A DNA stretch of 64,000 bases from Desulforadius tongensis (GTDB lineage Bacteria > Bacillota > Desulfotomaculia > Desulfotomaculales > Desulfohalotomaculaceae): assembly GCF_016907915.1 (NCBI RefSeq), contig NZ_JAFBCW010000004.1, positions 1-64,000 of the forward strand. Reading direction: 5' to 3'. Position numbers and translations under genes: made by a program. Below the pieces are notes generated by a model, which made no database searches, was not told the DNA's origin, and saw nothing but the letters and a program-made list of their open reading frames with translations. Below, piece by piece: positions 1-8,215 of the stretch. Position 1 is the stretch's first letter, and each line of letters starts with the position of its first letter.

Positions 1-92
1 ATGAACTTCGTTCCACAACATGAACCGCCGTATACCGAACGGTACGTACGGTGGTGTGAGAGGACGGGAGTTAATCACTCCCTCCTACTCGA
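1..92 (+). mobile_element. 3' end of a group II intron (domains V and VI)
   Basis: The left edge carries what looks like the catalytic 3' end of a bacterial group II intron. Positions 22-57 fold as domain V: arms 24-31 and 48-55 pair, with a GTAC-type internal bulge and a small GAAC loop. Positions 62-85 fold as domain VI (GGGAGT 66-71 with ACTCCC 77-82, GGA with TCC outside). Any reverse transcriptase ORF would lie left of the window. The intron end falls within a few bases of the tRNA-Trp 3' end on the other strand. Recognised from domain V and VI layout; the exact splice site is not fixed. Confidence 0.75.
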
Positions 93-95
93 TTT

Positions 96-171
96 TGGCA
101 GGGGAGACAGGACTTGAACCCGCAACACCCGGTTTTGGAGACCGGAGCTCTACCAATTGAGCTACTCCCCT
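96..171 (-). tRNA. tRNA-Trp (anticodon CCA)
   Basis: A 76-nt cloverleaf on the minus strand. The acceptor arms are 165-171 and 100-106, with discriminator G at 99 and a genome-encoded CCA at 96-98. The anticodon stem CCGGT/ACCGG holds loop CTCCAAA, giving anticodon CCA for tryptophan. The T-arm has the standard GGTTCAAGTCC form. It decodes UGG. Confidence 0.97.
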
Positions 172-204
172 TTGTAAATCTGAAAACTTTCACCGGCACA
201 TGCT

Positions 205-233
205 ATTATAAGATAAATTTTTTTATTCGTCAA
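205..233 (-). promoter_or_regulatory. sigma-A promoter of tRNA-Trp
   Basis: On the minus strand TTGACG (228-233) and TATAAT (205-210) are separated by exactly 17 bases. They sit about 35 bases upstream of the tRNA 5' end at 171, as expected for a strong housekeeping promoter. Confidence 0.85.
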
Positions 234-324
234 GGGATTTTGCTCTTGAACAAGGAATTTGCTGCCAGCGTAAGAATATAATAAATGATAATATATATAT
301 ATATATACTACCGGAGGTGTCTTA

Positions 325-1263
325 ATGGCCTTAAAAATAGGCGTGTTATATGGAGGTAAATCCACTGAAAGGGAGGTTTCATTAAAAAGCGGTGAAGCTG
401 TTTTTCAAGGTTTAAAAGCAAAAGGTTACCGGGTAGTGAAAATTGACGTTGCCGAACAGGACTTTATTGATCAAATTAAAAATGAAAATATTAACCTCGC
501 TTTTTTAGCGCTGCACGGGAAATATGGTGAGGATGGAACAATTCAAGGTCTGCTGGAAATACTGGGAATTCCTTATACCGGTTCAGGAGTGCTGGCCAGT
601 GCTGTGGCCATGAACAAGGTAACCACTAAGAAATTGCTGCAGGTAGATAATATTCCAACACCGGATTTTTGTACTTATACCAGGGAAGACATTAGCAAAC
701 TTGGTATGGAACAGGTAAGTAATGAAATTATTGACCGGCTGTCACTGCCGGTGGTGATAAAAGCACCTACCCAGGGTTCCACCATAGGTATATCTTTTGT
801 AAAGACCAAAGATGAACTGCCAAAGGCATTGGAAGAATCATTTAAATTTGACCGCCTGGTAATGGCTGAAAAATTCATCACCGGGACGGAAGTAACAGTT
901 ACTGTGTTAGGTAACGAAAATCCCAGGGTATTACCCCAGATAGAAATTGTATCCGCCACCGGTGTTTACGATTACCATGCCAAATATACGGTAGGGATGA
1001 GTGAACATATAATCCCGCCCCGGCTGCCGGATAAATATCTGGAAATAACTGCAGATTTAGCCCTGCGTACTCACCAAACCTTAGGGTGCCGGGGACTAAG
1101 CCGGGTAGATTTGATAGTTACAAAAAATGGTAATGTTTATGTGTTGGAAGCCAACACGCTGCCGGGAATGACAGAAACCAGCCTGGTTCCTGATGCCGCC
1201 CGGGCAGCGGGCATAGAATTCCCTGATTTGGTAAGCACGCTGGTTGAGCTGGCGCTGGAGTAG
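325..1263 (+). CDS. ddl: D-alanine--D-alanine ligase
   Basis: 312 aa, the normal Ddl length. It makes the D-Ala-D-Ala dipeptide for peptidoglycan from two D-Ala and ATP in the cytoplasm. Family hallmarks are visible: GGKSTEREVSLKSG near the N-terminus (11-23), HGKYGEDG (64-71), the loop QGSTIGI around 150, YDYHAKY in the omega-loop region (the tyrosine typical of D-Ala rather than D-Lac ligases), and the C-terminal Mg/substrate segment EANTLPGMTE. ATG 325 follows GGAGGTG with good spacing. It stands alone, without murF or other wall genes beside it. Sure of function. Confidence 0.96.
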   Translation: MALKIGVLYGGKSTEREVSLKSGEAVFQGLKAKGYRVVKIDVAEQDFIDQIKNENINLAFLALHGKYGEDGTIQGLLEILGIPYTGSGVLASAVAMNKVTTKKLLQVDNIPTPDFCTYTREDISKLGMEQVSNEIIDRLSLPVVIKAPTQGSTIGISFVKTKDELPKALEESFKFDRLVMAEKFITGTEVTVTVLGNENPRVLPQIEIVSATGVYDYHAKYTVGMSEHIIPPRLPDKYLEITADLALRTHQTLGCRGLSRVDLIVTKNGNVYVLEANTLPGMTETSLVPDAARAAGIEFPDLVSTLVELALE

Positions 1264-1287
1264 AGGACGCAGACACTGCGTCCTTTT
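1264..1287 (+). terminator. Rho-independent terminator of ddl
   Basis: Directly after the ddl stop, AGGACGCAG (1264-1272) pairs perfectly with CTGCGTCCT (1276-1284) around a 3-base loop, followed by a short T run. Confidence 0.85.
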
Positions 1288-1480
1288 CAATATTTTAGCA
1301 AACGGAGGGAAGAATGGCGGGGGAAGCAGGGTGCTGCACAGGATGTGCGGCATTACTGGGAATGAAACATTTTAATAAAAGAAAATAGTCTAATTCTTAA
1401 AATTGTGAAATAATGTGCAGGAAAAACAGTAGTAAATAGAGAAAAAAATACTAATTGACATAAACATTGGAGGTGTGAGC

Positions 1481-1675
1481 ATGGCAGAACGCTGCCTGAT
1501 GTGTGGTAAACTGCTTGAAAAAGAAGAAGAACAGAAAAATGATCACTGGTGGGATGACGAGGACGATTTTATCCCCAAACCGAAAAAGAAAACAGCTTCA
1601 TTTTGTCAAATGTGTGAAGCCAAATTAAGAAAAGAATCTGATGATGCCCACAAAGGCCCCAGAAAACAAATGTAA
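1481..1675 (+). CDS. Small four-cysteine zinc-ribbon-like protein
   Basis: 64 aa. Two CxxC pairs, CLMCG near residue 5 and CQMC near residue 47, bracket an acidic stretch and a PKPKKK segment, a layout typical of small zinc ribbons. The ATG at 1481 is chosen because GGAGGTG (1469-1475) sits 5 bases before it; an in-frame GTG at 1475 overlaps that site. No known family recognised. It is monocistronic between ddl and the UPF0182 gene. Function unknown. Confidence 0.75.
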   Translation: MAERCLMCGKLLEKEEEQKNDHWWDDEDDFIPKPKKKTASFCQMCEAKLRKESDDAHKGPRKQM

Positions 1676-1783
1676 AATGTTTAACCTCAAGTCTCAATAA
1701 TTAATAATTATTGTTAATTGTTGTTTTTTTGGGGAAATATATACTATATATACTTATGAGAGACTTTTGGAGGTGTATTTTTT

Positions 1784-4543
1784 TTGCGATCGAAAGCTAA
1801 ATGGTATTTAATTGCCGTACTTTTATTATTCTTTAGTATGTCATATTGGTTGGCAAATTTGTATACCGACTGGTTGTGGTTTAGTTCCCTTCAATACCAA
1901 TCAGTTTTTGCAACCATTTTATTTAGTGAAATGGGCCTGCGGGCGGCATCCGGGATAATATTTTTTATATTTTTACTGGCTAACCTGTTATTTACCAGGC
2001 CTTTTCTATTACAAAAGCTGGAAGATTTTCGATTAAAACGTGTCCGGTCATTTGATGAAAATGTAGTGGTGATACAGCAGCCGGCGGCAGAAAAGTGGTT
2101 GGAAAAGATCAACAAGCGCATGGTGGGGTTGCTGTTTTTACTGGCCAGTGCTGTGCTGGCTTTTGTAACCGGTAGTACATTCAGCGGTGACTGGATTACA
2201 CTGCAGAAATTTTTAAACGCTACCTCCTTTGGCACTACGGATCCCATTTTTGGTAAGGATATAGGTTTTTATGTATTCAGCTTACCTTTTTACCGGTTTG
2301 TACTGTCCTTTTTAACCTGGATCACAGTGGTAGCTGCACTGGCAGTGGGCTCAGTGTATTTCCTTGCCGAAACACTGAACAGTAACGGCCGCTTGCAGTT
2401 ATTAAAGAGCAGCCGGGCCCGTTTGCATCTATCAACCCTGGCAGCATTATTCTTTTTATTTAAAGGTATTGATTTTTACTTACAGCAGTTTTTACTGCTG
2501 TTTTCCGAAAGAGGCGCCGTGTATGGTGCCGGGTATACCGACGTACATGTAAATTTACTGGCTTTAAAGGTACTGGCAGTATTATCAATATTAACGGCTG
2601 TCGTTATATTAATAAATGTTTTTCTGCGCCGCTTCAACCTGGTTTTGTACAGCGTGATTGGTATTATTGCCGCTGCGGTAATTTTAAATGGAATAATTCC
2701 TTACGTTGTGGAACGCTTTATAGTTGAACCCAACCAGTTTAACCGTGAAAAACCTTATATTGCTCACAACATTGAATATACCCGTAAGGCATACAGTTTG
2801 GATAAAATTGAAACGGCCAAGTTTCCAGCCGGAAAAGTATTAACCGCCGATGATATACAACAGAACAGGGAAACAATTGATAACATCCGGTTGTGGGATT
2901 GGAAGCCTTTACAACAGACCTATGCACAGCTGCAGGAAATGCGCCTGTATTACGAGTTCTCTGACATAGACATTGATCGTTATTACATTAATGGTGAGTA
3001 CCGGCAGGTAATGCTGGCCCCCAGGGAGTTAAATCAAAGGCAGCTTCCCTCCCAGGCGCGAACATGGGTTAACCAGCGTTTGATATATACCCACGGTTAT
3101 GGAGTGGCCATGAGCCCGGTTAACGAAGTTTCCAAAGAGGGCCTGCCCAAGTTTTTTATTAAAGACATACCGCCCAAAGGGATCAAAGATATTAAAATAA
3201 CAAGACCGGAAATTTACTTTGGTGAAAAAACAAACGAGTATGTAATTGTAAATACTAAAACTAAAGAATTTGATTATCCAAAGGGCGAAAAGAATGTTTA
3301 TACCACCTATGAAGGGGAAAGCGGTATCAAAATAAATTCATTATTGCGCAAGCTGTTATTTGCTTATGTACTATCCGATTCAAAAATACTGTTTACCGGG
3401 GACATAACCCCTGACAGCCAAATTTTATTGTACCGCAACATTAGAGAACGTGTACCTAAAGTGGCACCATTTTTATCCTTTGACAGCGACCCCTATATAG
3501 TAATAAGCGGGGGGAAGCTGTATTGGATGTGGGATGCTTACACCACGACCAATATGTACCCGTACTCTGAACCCTTTCAGGGAGATTTAAATTATTTAAG
3601 AAATTCAGTTAAAGTAGTAATTGATGCTTATACAGGGGATATTGATTTTTATATTGCAGATAAAGAAGACCCGTTGATTAAATGCTATAAAAATATCTTT
3701 CCCAGCATGTTTAAAGATTTAGATGAAATGCCCGGGGATTTAAGGGCCCATATTCGCTATCCCATCGATTTATTTAATGTGCAGGCCCAAATGTATACCA
3801 ATTATCACATGCTTAACGCTCAAGTATTCTATAACAAAGAAGATAGGTGGGCGCTGCCCACAGAGATATTTGAAGGTAACGAGCAGAAATTGTCTCCTTA
3901 CTATACGATTATTCAAATGCCCGGCTCCGAAAAGCCGGAGTTTGTCCAAATCCTACCGTTCACCCCAACCAATAAAAAGAACATGATTGCCTGGTTGGCG
4001 GGACGTTCCGATGGGGAAAATTACGGTAAGTTACTGCTTTATGAGTTTCCGAAGCAGAAACTGGTATATGGTCCAATGCAAATAGAGGCCAGAATAGATC
4101 AGGATACAACCATTTCCCAGCAGCTGTCACTGTGGGATCAGCGGGGATCATCTGTAATAAGGGGCAACCTGCTGGTAATTCCCGTTAATGATTCACTGCT
4201 CTATGTAGAACCATTATATTTGAAGGCCGAGCAAAGCAGCATGCCGGAACTGCGCCGGGTAATTGTTGCCCATGGGGACAAAATAGTTATGGAGCCCACG
4301 TTGGAGCAGTCATTACAGCGCATTTTCGGTCAAGAAACGAAAGCACCGCAGCCGCCCACTTCAGAACCGGGGGCAGAGCAGGATGAACTCCAGGCAGCAA
4401 CAATGGATAAACTGATAAAGATGGCTGTGCAAGTTTACAACAAGGCACAGGAGCAACTTAAAAACGGCGATTGGGCCGGGTATGGTGAAAGTCAGAAACG
4501 CCTGAAAGAAATATTAGATCAGCTGGACAGGCAAAAACGTTAA
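1784..4543 (+). CDS. UPF0182 family large membrane protein
   Basis: 919 aa, matching UPF0182 (COG1615) proteins of Clostridia, cyanobacteria and actinobacteria in length and layout. The first ~310 residues hold about seven hydrophobic segments (for example at 8-25, 50-67, 112-130, 160-185). A long, mostly soluble part follows that contains the family-type run YPYSEPFQGDLNYLRNSVKV, presumably outside the cell. The C-terminal ~80 residues are Gln/Glu-rich, with a KAQEQLKNGDWAGYGESQKR-type helix. The TTG start at 1784 lies 8 bases after GGAGGTG. The function of the family is not established. Confidence 0.88.
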   Translation: MRSKAKWYLIAVLLLFFSMSYWLANLYTDWLWFSSLQYQSVFATILFSEMGLRAASGIIFFIFLLANLLFTRPFLLQKLEDFRLKRVRSFDENVVVIQQPAAEKWLEKINKRMVGLLFLLASAVLAFVTGSTFSGDWITLQKFLNATSFGTTDPIFGKDIGFYVFSLPFYRFVLSFLTWITVVAALAVGSVYFLAETLNSNGRLQLLKSSRARLHLSTLAALFFLFKGIDFYLQQFLLLFSERGAVYGAGYTDVHVNLLALKVLAVLSILTAVVILINVFLRRFNLVLYSVIGIIAAAVILNGIIPYVVERFIVEPNQFNREKPYIAHNIEYTRKAYSLDKIETAKFPAGKVLTADDIQQNRETIDNIRLWDWKPLQQTYAQLQEMRLYYEFSDIDIDRYYINGEYRQVMLAPRELNQRQLPSQARTWVNQRLIYTHGYGVAMSPVNEVSKEGLPKFFIKDIPPKGIKDIKITRPEIYFGEKTNEYVIVNTKTKEFDYPKGEKNVYTTYEGESGIKINSLLRKLLFAYVLSDSKILFTGDITPDSQILLYRNIRERVPKVAPFLSFDSDPYIVISGGKLYWMWDAYTTTNMYPYSEPFQGDLNYLRNSVKVVIDAYTGDIDFYIADKEDPLIKCYKNIFPSMFKDLDEMPGDLRAHIRYPIDLFNVQAQMYTNYHMLNAQVFYNKEDRWALPTEIFEGNEQKLSPYYTIIQMPGSEKPEFVQILPFTPTNKKNMIAWLAGRSDGENYGKLLLYEFPKQKLVYGPMQIEARIDQDTTISQQLSLWDQRGSSVIRGNLLVIPVNDSLLYVEPLYLKAEQSSMPELRRVIVAHGDKIVMEPTLEQSLQRIFGQETKAPQPPTSEPGAEQDELQAATMDKLIKMAVQVYNKAQEQLKNGDWAGYGESQKRLKEILDQLDRQKR

Positions 4544-4578
4544 AAGATAATAAAAAAAGATAAAATAAAAAAATTGCT

Positions 4579-4610
4579 AAATTACCGGGTTTATTCCGGT
4601 AATTTTTTTT
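4579..4610 (+). terminator. Rho-independent terminator after the UPF0182 gene
   Basis: AAATTACCGG (4579-4588) pairs with CCGGTAATTT (4596-4605) and runs into eight Ts. Confidence 0.85.
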
Positions 4611-4683
4611 ACTGATTACTACTGAAATAAATAGTTGTTTTTGGTATAATTAGAAAAAATTACGAATGTGAGGTTTCCAAAAA

Positions 4684-4947
4684 ATGTTACACAACTATAC
4701 TGAAACAGCTGTTTTGCAGCTGTTAAATGAAGTATTAAAAAATTATGATGGCAGTTTATGCACTTGTGAACGATGCCGACAGGATATAATAGCCCTTGCA
4801 CTAAACAACCTGCCCCCCCGGTACATTGTTACCGATACCGGTGAAATAATCACCCAGGTTTCTTTTAATCATTTTGGCGGCAGAGCCCAAGTAATAGCAC
4901 AAATAGTAAAGGCGGTAGAAACAGTAGCCAAAAATCCCAGACACTAA
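4684..4947 (+). CDS. comFB: ComFB family protein (late competence)
   Basis: 87 aa, the usual ComFB size. Family features are CTCERCRQDIIALALN followed by PPRYIVTDTGE. The CxCxxC cluster resembles the zinc-binding site known in Bacillus ComFB, and the helical N-terminus NYTETAVLQLLNEVL fits. ComFB is encoded in the comF competence operon in Bacillus. In clostridia and cyanobacteria stand-alone copies are common and some family members have been linked to cyclic-dinucleotide signalling. Here it is monocistronic, without comFA or comFC. ATG 4684 follows GAGG at a normal distance. Confidence 0.85.
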   Translation: MLHNYTETAVLQLLNEVLKNYDGSLCTCERCRQDIIALALNNLPPRYIVTDTGEIITQVSFNHFGGRAQVIAQIVKAVETVAKNPRH

Positions 4948-4970
4948 AGACCAGCAGGGCTGGTCTTTAG
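4944..4970 (+). terminator. Hairpin overlapping the comFB stop codon
   Basis: CTAAAGACCAGC (4944-4955) pairs perfectly with GCTGGTCTTTAG (4959-4970); the stop codon is inside the left arm. There is no clean T tract afterwards, so termination is probable rather than certain. Confidence 0.6.
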
Positions 4971-5116
4971 TGCTGTTGAAAAAAATATAACCGGCCTGGA
5001 ACGAGCAGCAGCGGTTTCCTGCTAATATACCAATATATGCCAATTTATCGGAAGGAATTTAAAAGGCGGTCCACGTATTAAATTATATGGAAAATAATGG
5101 TAAGGAGTGGACTGCT

Positions 5117-5572
5117 TTGCACAAGCCTGTTACTTTACCGGCAATACTGATTTTAGTAATATACACCGTTGTTTTATCACTGCCTGTCACCGGTGCCGGC
5201 GGTGAAGTAACTTCCCCGGCAGAAATAACCAAGGTAGTTAAAGGGGCGGTGGAATGTACAGAATGGATGAGGGCCAACACAGAGCAGGAAGTGAACAGTA
5301 TTTTAAGCCGGTATTACACCGGTAAAGCATTAGAAGAAAATACTAAGAGCGTATGGGAATTCGTAAAATTACCCACAGACTGGCACTCGATAACTACCGC
5401 TGAAGATTGTGAAATAATATACCAAGACAAAAATATGGCGGTGGTAAAAGCCCGTTTAACAGATACAGATGAACTGGATAAAGATACACAGAAAGGAACG
5501 GCATTATTTTTTTTAACCGCTACCGAAGACGGTTGGAGAATATACGCTCAGAACTACCAATGGCACTGGTAA
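5117..5572 (+). CDS. Predicted secreted or membrane-anchored protein, unknown function
   Basis: 151 aa from the TTG at 5117, chosen because AAGGAG (5102-5106) precedes it at about 10 bases; an in-frame ATG at 5087 lacks a good ribosome site. The N-terminus has a hydrophobic stretch (about residues 5-22) ending VTGAG, which looks like a signal peptide or anchor. The remainder, with an EVNSILSRYYTG segment and an aromatic C-terminus ending YQWHW, resembles small nuclear-transport-factor-2-like secreted domains in general shape only. No family assigned. Confidence 0.75.
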   Translation: MHKPVTLPAILILVIYTVVLSLPVTGAGGEVTSPAEITKVVKGAVECTEWMRANTEQEVNSILSRYYTGKALEENTKSVWEFVKLPTDWHSITTAEDCEIIYQDKNMAVVKARLTDTDELDKDTQKGTALFFLTATEDGWRIYAQNYQWHW

Positions 5573-5644
5573 CCTTTGGTATAATTTAGATTATAATTGG
5601 AGATGCTTTAATTTAGTAGATTGCACGGCAAAGGGGGGCACAAA

Positions 5645-6811
5645 ATGAAAATTGCCATGTTTTCTGATAGTTATCGTCCTTATACCAGTGGAGTAGTTCG
5701 TTCTTTAGAAATATTTAATGCCGAGTTAAAATCAATGGGCCATGATACCTATATATTTGCACCCAATTACCCGAACTGCGAAGAAGAGCCGGGGGTATAT
5801 CGCTTTTTTTCCATCCCGGCACCCACAAATAAAGATTTCACCCTCGCTTTCCCCTTTTCACCAGGATTATTATCTAAATTGAAAAAAATAGGCCTGGACA
5901 TTATTCATGTCCATTCACCCTTCTTGTTAGGACGCTTAGGGGCAAAATATGCGCGAAAACTGGGAATACCACTGGTGTTTACCTATCACACGCTCTATGA
6001 TAAATATGTTCATTACGTACCCTTTGGTCAGAATATAACTAGAGAATTAACTCAAAAATTTACTATGGATTTCTGTAACCAGTGCGACCAAGTGATCGTA
6101 CCCACAAATGTAGTAGCTAAGCGTTTAATAAAAAATGGATTAAAAGTGCCGGTAGAGGCCGTTCCCACCGGTATAATCACTGCAGAGTTCAAACATGCAG
6201 ACAAAACATGGTTGAGAGCCAATTTTAATATACCGGCAGATAAAAAAATACTGCTTTTTGTAGGCAGATTAGGACAAGAGAAAAATATAGAGTTTTTATT
6301 GGATAGCTATATTAAAATTTTTACCGAACACCCGGATACCATCCTTGTGCTGGTGGGCAGCGGCCCGGAGGAAGAGCGTTTAAAACAAAAGGTTGTACAG
6401 AACAACTTGCAGGAACATGTGATTTTTACCGGTAGGCTGCCAAAAGCAGAAGTGCAAAAATGTTATGCAGGATCTGACATATTTGTGTTTGCTTCGGTCA
6501 CCGAAACCCAAGGACTAGTGATTGCAGAGGCTAAAGCAGCAGGGCTGCCGGTGGTGGCTGTGGATGCTTATGGGGTTTCCGAAATGGTTGTAGACGGAGA
6601 AGATGGGTACTTATGTTCCTTGGATATGAATATGTTTGTTAATTTGGTTCATAAATTATTAAACAATGATAATCTGCGCCGGAAGATGGGAAGTAAGGCG
6701 ATGATAAATGCCGAAAAACTGTCTTCCCGCAATTGTGCCAATAAACTGGTGGGTGTTTATGAAAAGTTAATTGCCGGTTATCAGCGTCAAGACGGGAGAT
6801 TGCATGGATAG
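5645..6811 (+). CDS. GT4 family glycosyltransferase
   Basis: 388 aa GT-B fold enzyme transferring a sugar from a nucleotide-sugar donor, of the type that glycosylates diacylglycerol or mannosylates lipids. N-terminal domain: MKIAMFSDSYRPYTSGVVRS (acceptor side). C-terminal domain: FVGRLGQEKNIEFLL and the E-x7-E motif in TETQGLVIAEAKAAG, which contacts the donor. ATG 5645 has AAGGGGGG seven bases upstream; an in-frame TTG at 5621 lies before that site. It resembles 1,2-diacylglycerol 3-glucosyltransferases of Firmicutes, but donor and acceptor cannot be fixed from sequence. Confidence 0.88.
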   Translation: MKIAMFSDSYRPYTSGVVRSLEIFNAELKSMGHDTYIFAPNYPNCEEEPGVYRFFSIPAPTNKDFTLAFPFSPGLLSKLKKIGLDIIHVHSPFLLGRLGAKYARKLGIPLVFTYHTLYDKYVHYVPFGQNITRELTQKFTMDFCNQCDQVIVPTNVVAKRLIKNGLKVPVEAVPTGIITAEFKHADKTWLRANFNIPADKKILLFVGRLGQEKNIEFLLDSYIKIFTEHPDTILVLVGSGPEEERLKQKVVQNNLQEHVIFTGRLPKAEVQKCYAGSDIFVFASVTETQGLVIAEAKAAGLPVVAVDAYGVSEMVVDGEDGYLCSLDMNMFVNLVHKLLNNDNLRRKMGSKAMINAEKLSSRNCANKLVGVYEKLIAGYQRQDGRLHG

Positions 6812-6850
6812 TATTAAAGCCAGCTGTTGTAAGGCTGGCTTTAATACTAT
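6808..6850. terminator. Bidirectional terminator holding both stop codons
   Basis: A perfect 17-bp inverted repeat (6808-6824 with 6834-6850) lies between two convergent genes. The TAG of the glycosyltransferase (6809-6811) and the TAG of the LysM protein (6847-6849 on the minus strand) lie inside opposite arms. A- and T-rich arm ends supply T tracts in both directions. Confidence 0.85.
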
Positions 6851-7569
6851 CCCATTGGTTTGCAATACCGGCAGTAATATTTTTTGAATAACTTTGCATG
6901 GTGTTCTTCGTCTTCAGCGGCCCGGAGCAGCCAGGCTGAGATATATTTGTCATTTATATATGCGGCCATATCTCTATACAGTTTAGCTGTATCTTCTTCC
7001 TCTTGAGTCACATCCATTAAAAGATTACAAACATTGTATAACTCGTAATTTACATATGCTGCGCACCAGGGCTTGCCCCGGCTGTTTTCATATACAGGTT
7101 CACAACCCAACAGTTTAATAAATTTCATAATGTCGTGCATATGTCTCATTTCAATGATGGATATTGCTTCCAGTAGTTCTGCCACTTCTTCGTAGGGAGT
7201 GTCTTCTAACATTGTGTAGTAATATAAGTATTTGTGAATGGCTGTCAATTCACTGCTGCAATCGGCCAGTATATCCAGCATCATTTTGGCATATTCTGTA
7301 TTGGGTTTCTCTACATTTACTTCTGGATATGGAACGGGCAGGCATACTTCAGACCATTTTTCACTATTTGGTATACACGCACAATGATTACTATCATTAT
7401 AACCGTCGTGGTCATTGTCCACCGAGCCGGGAATATTGATAACCATACCGGGTATAATGACGCTGGGGTCTTCAATCTGCGGATTGGCAGCTACCAGGGC
7501 ATCCAAACTGATACCATAACGCCTGGAAATTTTATATAAAGTATCCCCGGGCTGGACTGTGTATTTCAT
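6847..7569 (-). CDS. LysM domain fused to a ferritin-like di-iron domain
   Basis: 240 aa. Residues 2-47 are one LysM repeat (YTVQPGDTLYKISRRYGIS through PGMVINIPG), which binds peptidoglycan or spore cortex. After a short Asp/Asn/Cys-rich linker (NDHDGYNDSNHCACIP), residues from about 90 form a four-helix ferritin-like domain. Carboxylate/His positions fit a di-iron site: SELTAIHKY, EMRHMHD, QEEEDTAKLY and EDEEHHAKLF. No signal peptide is visible, which suits a spore-coat or mother-cell protein. ATG 7569 follows GGGAGGG. Similar LysM-rubrerythrin-like proteins are known in spore-forming clostridia; the precise role is not. Confidence 0.85.
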   Translation of the reverse strand: MKYTVQPGDTLYKISRRYGISLDALVAANPQIEDPSVIIPGMVINIPGSVDNDHDGYNDSNHCACIPNSEKWSEVCLPVPYPEVNVEKPNTEYAKMMLDILADCSSELTAIHKYLYYYTMLEDTPYEEVAELLEAISIIEMRHMHDIMKFIKLLGCEPVYENSRGKPWCAAYVNYELYNVCNLLMDVTQEEEDTAKLYRDMAAYINDKYISAWLLRAAEDEEHHAKLFKKYYCRYCKPMG

Positions 7570-7716
7570 TATTTTCCCTCCCAAATTAATTTGTTTTAAT
7601 TTATGTGGGGAAAGCAACCATTGTGAATATAATAGAGCTGTGAATATGAAGGATTTATAAAGAAAATGTTGAAGTATTATTTTGTTATCAAATTGATTTG
7701 GAAGGGAGTTAGAGTA

Positions 7717-8013
7717 ATGAATATAGAAAAAATCAAAAGTAATCTTTGCTGGGATTTTAAATTTGAGGATGAGTTTAAAACCGAAAAGACTGGCTATACC
7801 TTTATTGTTGATGTATGCAGCGGTACACCAGCTCTGGCCCTGTATCGTTTTACTCCTTATGGATGTAAATGCGAACCATTGGAAGAGCAGCCTCCGGTGG
7901 ACATGATTAAAAGGGCCCTGGTTGAGCAGGGAAACGGTGAGCTGAAGGACGGTTTTTACTACCTGGATAATGATCTGCGTGCATGGGTAGAGAATAACAT
8001 ACTTAAAGTTTAA
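7717..8013 (+). CDS. Small conserved-looking protein, unknown function
   Basis: 98 aa from ATG 7717, preceded by GAAGGGAG. It is soluble and acidic, with CxC in the segment YGCKCEPLEEQPPVDM and no membrane segment. It is read divergently from the LysM-ferritin gene. The sequence WDFKFEDEFKTEKTGYTFIVDV suggests a small alpha/beta fold. No family recognised. Confidence 0.7.
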   Translation: MNIEKIKSNLCWDFKFEDEFKTEKTGYTFIVDVCSGTPALALYRFTPYGCKCEPLEEQPPVDMIKRALVEQGNGELKDGFYYLDNDLRAWVENNILKV

Positions 8014-8215
8014 ATGAATGTGTGCTGTCTCTATTTAATAGTTCCCCCAAGTTTGTTTACAGGGGGATTGTTAATTTCGCGTTAAATAAGTTAAATTGTC
8101 GTTAAAAATGTGGTTTTATAAAGGTTTTTTTCTATTTATTAAAGAATAATATAACTGGGTACAGTAATGTATCAAATTATGTTGAGGATTAAGGATTAAG
8201 GAGCAATAGAATAAC

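Noticed and set aside
1-114. An open frame starting ATG at position 1
   Set aside because: It runs through intron domains V/VI and the tRNA; no family similarity.
288-308. AT dinucleotide run before ddl
   Set aside because: Low-complexity spacer; no sign of a function beyond a possible flexible promoter region.
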